Source of the DNA: Paralteromonas sediminis
GTDB taxonomy: Bacteria > Pseudomonadota > Gammaproteobacteria > Enterobacterales > Alteromonadaceae
Direction of reading: 5' to 3'
DNA length: 64,000 nt
NCBI RefSeq assembly: GCF_003820355.1
Contig: NZ_RPOK01000003.1
Location: 351,686 to 415,685 of the forward strand
Under the pieces are notes generated by a model. The model was not told the origin of the DNA. It ran no database searches and saw nothing but the letters and a program-made list of their open reading frames with translations. The position numbers and the translations under genes are program-made. Positions 7,766-15,186 of this stretch are shown one piece after another (positions within the stretch are counted from its first letter, which is position 1; each line of letters starts with the position of its first letter).

Positions 7766-8623
7766 TTAACCGAACCTTCCAAAACCTATACTGAGCATAC
7801 CCTCTCGATCCTCGTTGGTCTGTTTTAACCACTCTCGGGGAGAAACACCGAGTTTTTTCTTAAAAATGCGGGCCAGAGCTGAGCCATGTTCGTAACCAAC
7901 TGCACCGGCAACCAAATTAACAGGCTTGTTATGTTTGAGCAGTTTCTGCGCTGCTGCAATTCTGACATCAGTGATATAGTCGATTGGTGTTTGTCCGACC
8001 AATGCCTTAAAGCATTCTGCAAACTTGGATCTAGACATTGCAGCCAGCTGCGCAAGGTTATCCAGGGTCCAGTTTTCGGCTGGATGACAATGAATTTTGT
8101 CAATGACTTTAGATAGTTGTGGATGATTGATAGCCAACAACTTACCTTGTTGAAGCGTGCCCTGCTCTGTGACGTGGCGTAGAATCTGAAGAATAAAAAC
8201 TTCACCCAATTTGTCCAACATTTCCTGCCTTGCAAACCGTTGTTCAAAAACCTCGTGTAGCAGCCATCTCGCGGTACATGATACAGAGCAATCAGGGCTT
8301 AACTGGAAATAAATCGTTTGGGGCAGTGCGTCGATCAGAAGTGATGATCGTGTTTCACAAAATGAAATGCTGGCGCTGATCATCCTTGCGGGCTGTTCAC
8401 CAAGACTTTCAACTCTATGTTTCACTGCAACTGGAAGTAAAACCATGGAAGGTCTGTCGAGTAAAATTTCACTCCCTCCCTGGCGTACTATTCGTACTTG
8501 ACCAGACTCGAGTAAATGCAGTTGTCCTGATTGACCAAAATGCCTGACACCTGCAAATTCTCCGCTGTAATTGACGGTTGTCGCAAACGAATGCTGATTT
8601 AGAATCCCGTTTAAATTATGCAT
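7766..8623 (-). CDS. AraC family regulator with N-terminal cupin domain (paralogue 2)
   Basis: 285 residues with the same layout as its neighbour: N-terminal cupin part (SGQLHLLESGQVRIVRQGG), linker helices, then the two HTH motifs LDNLAQLAAMSRSKFAECFK and VNLVAGAVGYEHGSALARIF and the GVSPREWLKQ end. The start MHNLNGILNQ at 8623 is duplicated, with about 50 bases of its upstream sequence, in the remnant at 8906-9083. The three copies in a row point to tandem duplication followed by divergence and loss. The target and ligand are unknown. Confidence 0.88.
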   Translation of the reverse strand: MHNLNGILNQHSFATTVNYSGEFAGVRHFGQSGQLHLLESGQVRIVRQGGSEILLDRPSMVLLPVAVKHRVESLGEQPARMISASISFCETRSSLLIDALPQTIYFQLSPDCSVSCTARWLLHEVFEQRFARQEMLDKLGEVFILQILRHVTEQGTLQQGKLLAINHPQLSKVIDKIHCHPAENWTLDNLAQLAAMSRSKFAECFKALVGQTPIDYITDVRIAAAQKLLKHNKPVNLVAGAVGYEHGSALARIFKKKLGVSPREWLKQTNEDREGMLSIGFGRFG

Positions 8624-8905
8624 AGCAAGCCTCTTTTATCTCAAGACAAAACAAGTAACCAAAGCAATGACACCTTTTTTGAAATGGAGTCGTTCTCGGA
8701 GTGTGCATCTGCAATTGCTCGCACGCTTGAACCTACAGGTAAAATTGCACTCATCTTGAGTGTCTCTGTTGGTTAAACTCCACCGTCATTTTTATCCTTG
8801 GCAGGGTTGATAACAAACGAGTAAAAAGCATTTGCAGTTGAGTTTTATTCATCTATTTTTCTTTTTTACCGTCTAAGAGATGAAGTCATGCAAGCTTCTT
8901 TGCCG

Positions 8906-9032
8906 GCTTGACCGAAATCGAGTAAATGCAGTTTCCTGATTGATCTAAATGCCTGACTCGAGCAAATTCACCGCTACTATTGACGGTTATCGCAAACGAA
9001 TACAGATTCAGGATTCCATTTAAATTGTGCAT
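8906..9032 (-). pseudogene. 5' remnant of a third AraC paralogue
   Basis: From the ATG at 9032 the first codons read MHNLNGILNLYSFAITVN and SGEFARVRH, matching paralogue 2. A one-base loss in a run of T/G (around 8930) shifts the frame, and homology ends after about 42 codons near 8906. The upstream sequence (9033-9083, AGCAAGCCTCTTT...) also matches the region before the intact gene at 8624-8672. It is the left-over of a duplication, not a functional regulator. Confidence 0.8.
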
Positions 9033-9137
9033 AGCAAGCCTCTTTCTATCTCGGGATAAAATAAGTAACAAAAACAGTGACATCGACGACCAAATTCCAA
9101 AAAAGCACCCATAGAGCTGATACTTTTTCAGGGTCTT

Positions 9138-9157
9138 GGTATACAGATCTGTATACC
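9138..9157 (+). promoter_or_regulatory. Perfect palindromic TetR-type operator
   Basis: GGTATACAGATCTGTATACC is a perfect 20-base palindrome. Its central 18 bases differ from the TetR-gene operator at 4274-4291 by one base. It lies 106 bases upstream of the AraC remnant on the minus strand and downstream of the DUF1348 gene's stop, so the gene it once controlled is not obvious. Confidence 0.7.
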
Positions 9158-9168
9158 ATAGATAAAAG

Positions 9169-9186
9169 GTAGACAGATCTGTGTAC
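9169..9186 (+). promoter_or_regulatory. Second, imperfect TetR-type operator
   Basis: GTAGACAGATCTGTGTAC is a degenerate version of the site at 9138-9157. The two centres are 30 bases apart, close to three helical turns, which would place two repressor dimers on the same DNA face. Confidence 0.6.
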
Positions 9187-9290
9187 TTTGTCCAGTTTTA
9201 ATAGTAAGAATTTTTGCTGGCTGAGGTAGAGTTAACACCTAGTTGGGTGAATGCACCTTTACCGGGACACGCGATAAAGATGCATTTGAG

Positions 9291-9770
9291 TTACAAACCT
9301 AACTCGCTCAGGCCAGGATGATCTTCCGGCCGACGTCCCTTTGGCCATCTGAATAGACGTTCAGATTCTTCAATGGGTAAGTCATTGAGACAGGCATACC
9401 GGTTGACCATTAATCCCTGATCATCGAACTCCCAGTTTTCATTGCCGTAAGAACGAAACCAGTTGCCCGAATCATCTTTCCACTCATAGGCATAACGGAC
9501 GGCTATTCGGTCTTCGGTGAAGGCCCATAACTCCTTAATGAGTCTATATTCCAGTTCCTTGGACCACTTTCGCTGCAGAAACAAACGGGCCTGCTCCCGA
9601 CCTTCAATGAACTCCGTACGATTGCGCCAACGCGTGCCTATGCTGTAAGCCTGGGCTACACGGTTGGGCTCACGAGAGTTCCAACCATCCTCAGCCAACC
9701 GCACTTTTTTTTCCGCCGTTTCGCGCGTAAAAGGGGGAGTCGGTGGGCGATATTCTTCTATTGCATGCAT
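9291..9770 (-). CDS. DUF1348 (NTF2-like) family protein
   Basis: 159 residues, predicted cytoplasmic. Motifs such as [68 protein letters not shown] and [15 protein letters not shown] are typical of the DUF1348 branch of NTF2-like proteins. The family has no settled activity; it is often encoded with oxidative or electrophile-stress enzymes. It lies 36 bases after the CMD gene on the same strand, so the two form an operon probably controlled by the divergent LysR at 10459. An AGGA ribosome site precedes the start at 9770. Confidence 0.88.
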   Translation of the reverse strand: MHAIEEYRPPTPPFTRETAEKKVRLAEDGWNSREPNRVAQAYSIGTRWRNRTEFIEGREQARLFLQRKWSKELEYRLIKELWAFTEDRIAVRYAYEWKDDSGNWFRSYGNENWEFDDQGLMVNRYACLNDLPIEESERLFRWPKGRRPEDHPGLSELGL

Positions 9771-9806
9771 GAGAAATTTCCTAATAGGTAAGAATGCTTC
9801 CGGTCT

Positions 9807-10349
9807 TTAGAAGGGCTGCACCAGTGGAAAGTCAACCTCGGTCTGAGCAACGTTGTTGACGGCATTTGTCCAGATGTTCAGCGTTACATTCAGAATAATT
9901 TCAATGATCTCTGAATCGCCAAAGCCCGCGGCTTTGATGTTGGCAACAGAAGCATCCGAGACTTGTCCGCGCTTGAGTGAAACATCAATGGCAAACTGCA
10001 GTGCCTGACGTGTTTTTTCGTCTTTTGACAATGCTTTGCGGTTGGCGGTGATTTCTGCCTCATCCAGTTTTGCCAGTGCCTTAGCCAGATAGGTATGCGC
10101 AGACAGGCAATATTCGCATTTGTTTACTTCAGCGACTGCAAGCGCAATACCTTCTCGCAGTGCAACTGACAATGAACCTTTGCCCAAGGCGCCGGATAAA
10201 CCAAGATAACCTTCCAGCGCTGCCGGATTAATAGAAACCAAGCGGAACAGGTTGGGGACAACCCCCAACTGCTGCTCAACGGCTTCTAGCATAGATTGAG
10301 ATTGTTCAGGTGCATCTTGAATAGTTGCAGGGAAAGTTAAACGTGACAT
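9807..10349 (-). CDS. Carboxymuconolactone decarboxylase / AhpD-like peroxidase-related protein
   Basis: 180 residues. The redox motif CEYCLSAHTYLAKAL gives the CxxCxxxH signature of the AhpD-like CMD superfamily, preceded by the usual helix REGIALAVAEVNK. Proteins of this kind are disulfide-reducing, alkylhydroperoxidase-like enzymes. A GAGGA site precedes the start. It is first in an operon with the DUF1348 gene and divergent from a LysR regulator; a dyad (10387-10403) lies between them. The exact substrate is unknown. Confidence 0.88.
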   Translation of the reverse strand: MSRLTFPATIQDAPEQSQSMLEAVEQQLGVVPNLFRLVSINPAALEGYLGLSGALGKGSLSVALREGIALAVAEVNKCEYCLSAHTYLAKALAKLDEAEITANRKALSKDEKTRQALQFAIDVSLKRGQVSDASVANIKAAGFGDSEIIEIILNVTLNIWTNAVNNVAQTEVDFPLVQPF

Positions 10350-10386
10350 AAATTATTCCTCAGTAAGTGTATTTAACGCAGGGTCA

Positions 10387-10403
10387 ATGTATGCTCGTTA
10401 CAT
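10387..10403 (+). promoter_or_regulatory. Candidate LysR-type binding dyad
   Basis: ATGTA-N7-TACAT is a perfect five-base dyad fitting the T-N11-A rule for LysR regulators. It sits midway between the divergent LysR gene (10459) and the CMD/DUF1348 operon (10349). Assignment is by position and motif only. Confidence 0.5.
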
Positions 10404-10458
10404 ATCTCCGTGTAGTGGGTAAATACGCCTAGCACCTAGTCATTTTTTGGAGGAATAC

Positions 10459-11382
10459 GTGGATCGACTCAATGCCATGGCCATGTTCAGCACGGTAATG
10501 GAGTGCGGTAGTTTTTCCGCGGCGGCCAGAAAATTGAACAAGCCTCAGACTACTGTAAGCAGGCAGGTAAAGGAGTTAGAGGACTACCTTGGTGTGCAGC
10601 TAGTGCGACGCTCAACGCGCAATTTAGTGCTGACTGATGCGGGAAGAAAGTACCTGCAATCCTGTCGGGAAGTCTTGTCCATGGTGACCGAGATCGAACG
10701 CGATGCGAAAGGAGAGTATCGTGAGCCGAAAGGATGCCTTACCGTCACCGCTCCGCATATCATGGGGAGAATGCATGTCTTTCCATTGTTAACGGAGTAT
10801 CTTCACCTCTATGCCGATGTGAGTGTAAAGCTGCTACTGACTGATCAAAACCTCCATATGTATGAAGATGTCGTTGATGTTGCATTCAGAGTAGGTGATT
10901 TACCTGACAGTGAATTAGTTGCCAAATCTCTTGGCAGTGTGCAGAAAATACTTTGTGCCAGTCCGCAATATTTAGCCAAACATGGTGTACCCACCGAGCC
11001 AGCCGATCTGGAGATGCATCAGTGTATTACATTCGAAGGGTTAGACTCTGCCAGCCAGTGGCGTTTCAATGACGACGGCAAGGAAATTCTGACCTCTGTA
11101 TTCTCAAGGGTTCGGGCAAATTCCATTGATGTATCCATACAAGCGGCCAGAGAGGGTCTTGGCATTGCCAGAGTCCTTTCTTATCAGGCTTTACCATGGT
11201 TGCTTAGTGGTGAATTAAAGTTGGTCTTGCAGCGCTTTGCACCTTCATCTTGGCCAGTCAATCTGCTGTATATCCAACAACCGGTTTTACCCCTTAAGCA
11301 ACGAAGCTTTATCGACTTCATCACGCCCAGAATGCAGGCACGTTTTGAGCAATTCAGCCAGGAATGGTCTTCTTTTACCTGA
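10459..11382 (+). CDS. LysR family transcriptional regulator
   Basis: About 307 residues. I choose the GTG at 10459 because GGAGGA lies five bases upstream; the TTG at 10447 would place that site inside the gene. The N-terminal winged HTH is standard (FSAAARKLNKPQTTVSRQVK, ELEDYLGVQLVRRSTRNLVLT), followed by a periplasmic-binding-like effector domain with CITFEGL and the ANSIDVSIQAAREGLGIARV strand seen in the DsdC/PerR-like AaeR group. It is divergent from the CMD/DUF1348 operon with a T-N11-A dyad between, so control of that operon is likely. The inducer is unknown. Confidence 0.9.
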   Translation: MDRLNAMAMFSTVMECGSFSAAARKLNKPQTTVSRQVKELEDYLGVQLVRRSTRNLVLTDAGRKYLQSCREVLSMVTEIERDAKGEYREPKGCLTVTAPHIMGRMHVFPLLTEYLHLYADVSVKLLLTDQNLHMYEDVVDVAFRVGDLPDSELVAKSLGSVQKILCASPQYLAKHGVPTEPADLEMHQCITFEGLDSASQWRFNDDGKEILTSVFSRVRANSIDVSIQAAREGLGIARVLSYQALPWLLSGELKLVLQRFAPSSWPVNLLYIQQPVLPLKQRSFIDFITPRMQARFEQFSQEWSSFT

Positions 11383-11522
11383 GGTTTAATTGACCACTAT
11401 CAAACTAAACGCCCTGAATTTACATTCGGTCGTTCATAAATGACTGAAGTTTGCGGAAACGCGACCAGTTTTCGACCTAGTTCTAATAGCGCTCTCCGGT
11501 TTTTGAAAGTGGTGGGTCATTC

Positions 11523-12680
11523 TCATTGGGTGTCCCGGATAACCGTTGAATGTGGCTTGCTTTTGTTGCTCCCAAATACCACTTTACTGAGCCGTTTGAA
11601 CGTGTCCTCTGGATAGTTGTCAATGTCATTTGTGGCTACAAAAATAAATATATCCTCCTCTGGATAATATTTGAAATCCGCAAAAGAATAGCCGTTTGAT
11701 CCATTGTGGGCGATAAGCCTGCGGCCCTGTTCGTCAACAGATATTGCCCATCCATAACCATAGTGTGAGTGCTTGCCTTCTCTTATGTGGGGAGTAAAGA
11801 TTGCATTCCATGACGCTTTGTTAACGATGGTTTGAGCACTCAGAGCTAGGTACCAACGGTACATATCGTCTATGGTGGACATAAGACCTCCAGCACCCTC
11901 CATCCAGCGTTGTCCCGGTGTTTGATACAAGTGCGCTAACGAATGTCCGACACTTCGGCTTTTAGGTTCAATAGAGAAAAATTTCTGAAATGCGGTCTGG
12001 TCTGCCCCATAGTTAACCGCTAAGAGCTGAGGTCTGTATTCTAACAATCGATAACCCGTATGAAGCATGCCTGACGGTTTAAATACATTTTCGATTAAAA
12101 ACGCTTCCCAATTTTGACCAGATACCTTTTCTAATATTCTGGCCAGCAAGCTGTAGCCCACATTTGAGTACTGATAGATTTCGCCTGGTGTTGAAGCTAA
12201 TGTTTCTTTGAATGCAAGGCGTGGAAGCGCTTCATATGGAACAATGTCATAAAGCTTATGACCAGAGAGATTGGTTGGTAATCCTGAAGTATGAGTAAGA
12301 AGATGGTGCACGGTTATACCGGTTTTGTCTTGTGGGACGTTATCAAAGAAAGTCGCCAAATTGTTGTGCAGTGAAAGTGTTCCATCTTCAGATAGCTTTA
12401 AGATAGCAGTAGCAAGAAATTGTTTAGTGATGGAACCAATATCAAAAACCGTTTCATTATTAAATGGCAGCTTTTCTTCCCTGTTAGCGTAGCCAAAAGA
12501 CGCCCTTAAAATAACCTGACGTTCTTTGGCAACAATTAATAAACCTGAGAAATCTGCTTGTGTTAGTTCGTTTTTTACCCAGGAAAAATCCTCGTCAGAC
12601 GCACTATATACCGAGCCAATTAACAATATATTTAGCAGGAAAAATCCGACTAGTAGGGCATTATTAATTGCAGTTTTCAT
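11523..12680 (-). CDS. Secreted serine hydrolase, class C beta-lactamase-like
   Basis: About 385 residues. Start at 12680 (MKTAINNALLVGFFLLN) gives a clean signal peptide ending near VYSAS, with GGAGA 10-12 bases upstream; a GTG at 12698 would overlap that site. The catalytic motifs of the beta-lactamase/PBP4 fold are present: SITK (Ser-x-x-Lys), YSN (Tyr-x-Asn) and HNGS in place of KTG. Such proteins act as esterases, peptidases or lactamase-like hydrolases in the periplasm or on the surface; true beta-lactamase activity is not implied. Isolated gene, convergent with the LysR at 10459. Confidence 0.88.
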   Translation of the reverse strand: MKTAINNALLVGFFLLNILLIGSVYSASDEDFSWVKNELTQADFSGLLIVAKERQVILRASFGYANREEKLPFNNETVFDIGSITKQFLATAILKLSEDGTLSLHNNLATFFDNVPQDKTGITVHHLLTHTSGLPTNLSGHKLYDIVPYEALPRLAFKETLASTPGEIYQYSNVGYSLLARILEKVSGQNWEAFLIENVFKPSGMLHTGYRLLEYRPQLLAVNYGADQTAFQKFFSIEPKSRSVGHSLAHLYQTPGQRWMEGAGGLMSTIDDMYRWYLALSAQTIVNKASWNAIFTPHIREGKHSHYGYGWAISVDEQGRRLIAHNGSNGYSFADFKYYPEEDIFIFVATNDIDNYPEDTFKRLSKVVFGSNKSKPHSTVIRDTQ

Positions 12681-12958
12681 GATGATGCACTTCTCCACTT
12701 AAGACCTTTCACTGTTATGCTCGAGGGCGCGCGTTCGAGTCATGAACTAAGGTAAGACGCATTTATCTTTTATTGGGGGACACAAAAGGGACAAACTTTG
12801 CAGCCTCCGATTTATATGTTAACCAAGCTGTGCCATTGACCCAGATTACTTAACAGGTCTAGGTTCAATGGTGATCATGTAGACGTCTTGATGACCTGTC
12901 GCAGCTCATTTACAAGGTCCCAGCTGAAGCCACAATATCATCCAGTAAGATACTTACC

Positions 12959-13252
12959 TTATTCCGTGGACAAAAGCTGCTGAGCTGAATCACTCAGGTT
13001 GACATGAGGAAAGAATTGATGACAAATGGTCAAAATTGAATAAAGGTTGTTTTGTAACTTTGCCGTTTGCATTGGCCCGTCGGCTATTACTGTTTGAAAC
13101 AAATGTAGCGCCATGTCGGCTAAAAGAAACCTTTGCTTTTCAAGCCATTCTGCGTCACCGCGTTTGGCTGCGAACTGAGTGTACGCGTCTTCTATTTGTG
13201 CATGAAGTTCCCAACTTGCTGTAATTAGTGCGTTTCGCTGTTCAGTATGCAT
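12959..13252 (-). CDS. Small protein of unknown function
   Basis: 97 residues, mostly helical, no signal or membrane segment, begins MHTEQRNALITASWELH. An AAGGA site stands 9 bases before the ATG. I do not recognise the family. It stands alone between the serine hydrolase and a LysR gene, all on the minus strand, with about 245 bases on either side. The good ribosome site and even amino-acid composition support a real gene, but only moderately. Confidence 0.55.
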   Translation of the reverse strand: MHTEQRNALITASWELHAQIEDAYTQFAAKRGDAEWLEKQRFLLADMALHLFQTVIADGPMQTAKLQNNLYSILTICHQFFPHVNLSDSAQQLLSTE

Positions 13253-13497
13253 AGTGAATTCCTTGAAAATAGCTTAATAGTGATTAACTCTTATTAGTTC
13301 AACAGCAAGCAAACCTTGTTCGCGGCTAGTTAGTTACCAATACAAAGACACAACCATGAATGTTAATGCGTAATCTCGATAGCAAATAACTATGTCACAG
13401 GCAGTAGAATATACCAACGTAGAACACCAAGATTTGAATGAATGGTTTTAAAATGTGTATTTTCGGCTAAATTGCGCACTGTCAGAAGGTCAGCACG

Positions 13498-14364
13498 CTA
13501 GGAGCTATGACGGTTAGGGTTCAGCAGCAATTCCAGCCATTCAACAAAGACAAATGTGTGTCGCGTGGTTTTCTCCACTTTGTCTTTGATGTAATAGCAA
13601 AGCGCTGAACTGACGGGCAATGTATTTAACTCACATAGAATACCCGACTTTACATATCCCTGCGTTAGCGTACTCGAGCAAAAAACAAAAGCGTTTTGTT
13701 GCAAAGCTTGTTGGATACCAAAAAGTTCTTGGTCGAAAAAAGTAACATTAAGCTCTGCTTCTTGTAACTGATTGCGTTCTAACCATGCCCTTAAGGGTAC
13801 TGAAGGAAGCGCCTCGTTTTTCCACTGTGTTGTATAAATGCGTGGTTTGGGGGTTTTGTGGAAGGTGTTAGCAGTAGTTGGCGAACAATAAAGGTTAAAA
13901 TGATCACGAGCGATTATGTCTTCCTTGGCTTGTTTTCTCTCATCACCATAACGGATCGGAAGTGCAAAGCTGTTCGGGTCAATACTCTCACCGCTGGTGA
14001 TGTTTACCTTAATTTCAGGGTGTAGAGAGGAGAAGGTATTTAGGGCAGGAACAAGCACCAATGCAGCAAAAGACGAGGTGGCAGTGATATCAACCTGTGA
14101 CCCTTTTGCTGAAATCTTGTCAATGGCAGCTTCAATTGTAGCAAACCCCTTAGACGTGGCCGCCGCAAGTTCTTTTCCACATTCGGTGAGGCTAACGTGT
14201 CTGGTCGCGCGCACAAAAAGTGCAACGTTCAACCGATGTTCAAGATTTTTGATGTGGTGAGAAACCGCAGTCGGAGAAATAGAAAGCTCGCTGGCAGCGG
14301 CTTTAAAACTGCCTAAGCGGGCAGCTGACTCGAACACTTTAAGTGCAGGTAAAGACACTTGCAT
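13498..14364 (-). CDS. LysR family transcriptional regulator (GcvA-like)
   Basis: 288 residues. The N-terminal HTH follows the GcvA/AmpR type (LPALKVFESAARLGSFKAAA, SISPTAVSHHIKNLEHRL, LFVRATRHVSLTE), then an effector-binding domain. It is divergent from the azoreductase gene at 14495, with ATG-N7-CAT at 14430-14442 as a possible operator in the 130-base gap. Regulation of the azoreductase is the natural inference. Inducers of such pairs are often quinones or azo compounds, but the sequence does not show this. Confidence 0.9.
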   Translation of the reverse strand: MQVSLPALKVFESAARLGSFKAAASELSISPTAVSHHIKNLEHRLNVALFVRATRHVSLTECGKELAAATSKGFATIEAAIDKISAKGSQVDITATSSFAALVLVPALNTFSSLHPEIKVNITSGESIDPNSFALPIRYGDERKQAKEDIIARDHFNLYCSPTTANTFHKTPKPRIYTTQWKNEALPSVPLRAWLERNQLQEAELNVTFFDQELFGIQQALQQNAFVFCSSTLTQGYVKSGILCELNTLPVSSALCYYIKDKVEKTTRHTFVFVEWLELLLNPNRHSS

Positions 14365-14494
14365 GGTAACTATCCTCCCTCTACAGCCTCACTATAGATG
14401 AATTTAACTCACTTCTGCATCATTTTTCTATGTTTGTCGCATGCACGTTAGTCCATAACAATCTATGCAATTTTAACCAGAGGCAGAAACCAAA

Positions 14495-15175
14495 ATGACC
14501 GTTATATTGCATATAGATTCAAGCGTAAGAGCGATTACAAATGACAACACTGAGCACAATTCCATTTCTAAAGCGCTAGCAAGCTTGTTTATCTCGCACT
14601 TACATAGTGTGACTAATATAGATGAATACATTCACCGCGATGTAGGAGTTAACCCTCCTCAGTTCATCACCCAGGACTGGATAGGCGCCGTATTCACACC
14701 CGAGGCACAACGCACTGCTATGCAACGACAAACGCTTGCGTTGTCAGATGAGCTCATAGCAGAGGTTTCACGTGCCGACGTTATTGTGATCTCGTCACCC
14801 ATGTATAACTACGGTATGCCAGCACAGCTCAAAGCGTGGTTTGATCAGATTATACGAATCAATAAAACCTTCGATTTTGATTTAGCCCGGGGAGATAAGC
14901 CTTTAGCGCCCTTATTGTCGAGTAAAACGCTAGTAATTATTACTTCAAGCGGAGAGTTTGGGTTTGAAAAGGGTGAGATTAATGAAACTGCCAGCCATTT
15001 AGTACCGCATTTGCGTACACTGAGTAAATATTTGGGAGTAGAAAAGATATACGAAATAAAATCAGAGTATCAAGAGTTCGGTGATCGGCGTCATGAACAA
15101 TCATTACAAACCGCTAAGTCTCAAACTAAGGCATTGGCCGCCGTCATCGCAGAGAAAACAAGCGAAAGCCTGTAA
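14495..15175 (+). CDS. azoR: FMN-dependent NAD(P)H azoreductase/quinone reductase (AzoR family)
   Basis: 226 residues in the flavodoxin-like fold. It has the N-terminal phosphate loop ILHIDSSVR, the FMN-contact motif SSPMYNYGMPAQLKAWFDQI, and TSSGEF near residue 155, all typical of AzoR/AcpD proteins. These enzymes reduce azo compounds and quinones with NAD(P)H as two-electron steps. It is divergent from a LysR gene that probably controls it. A group II intron begins 12 bases after its stop codon, so any original 3' signals have been displaced by about 2.2 kb. Confidence 0.9.
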   Translation: MTVILHIDSSVRAITNDNTEHNSISKALASLFISHLHSVTNIDEYIHRDVGVNPPQFITQDWIGAVFTPEAQRTAMQRQTLALSDELIAEVSRADVIVISSPMYNYGMPAQLKAWFDQIIRINKTFDFDLARGDKPLAPLLSSKTLVIITSSGEFGFEKGEINETASHLVPHLRTLSKYLGVEKIYEIKSEYQEFGDRRHEQSLQTAKSQTKALAAVIAEKTSESL

Positions 15176-15186
15176 CAGATTCTTTG

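Noticed and set aside
11523-12680. True beta-lactamase (antibiotic resistance) call
   Set aside because: Has SxxK and YxN but HNGS rather than KTG, as in esterase- or peptidase-type relatives; no resistance function can be read from the sequence.
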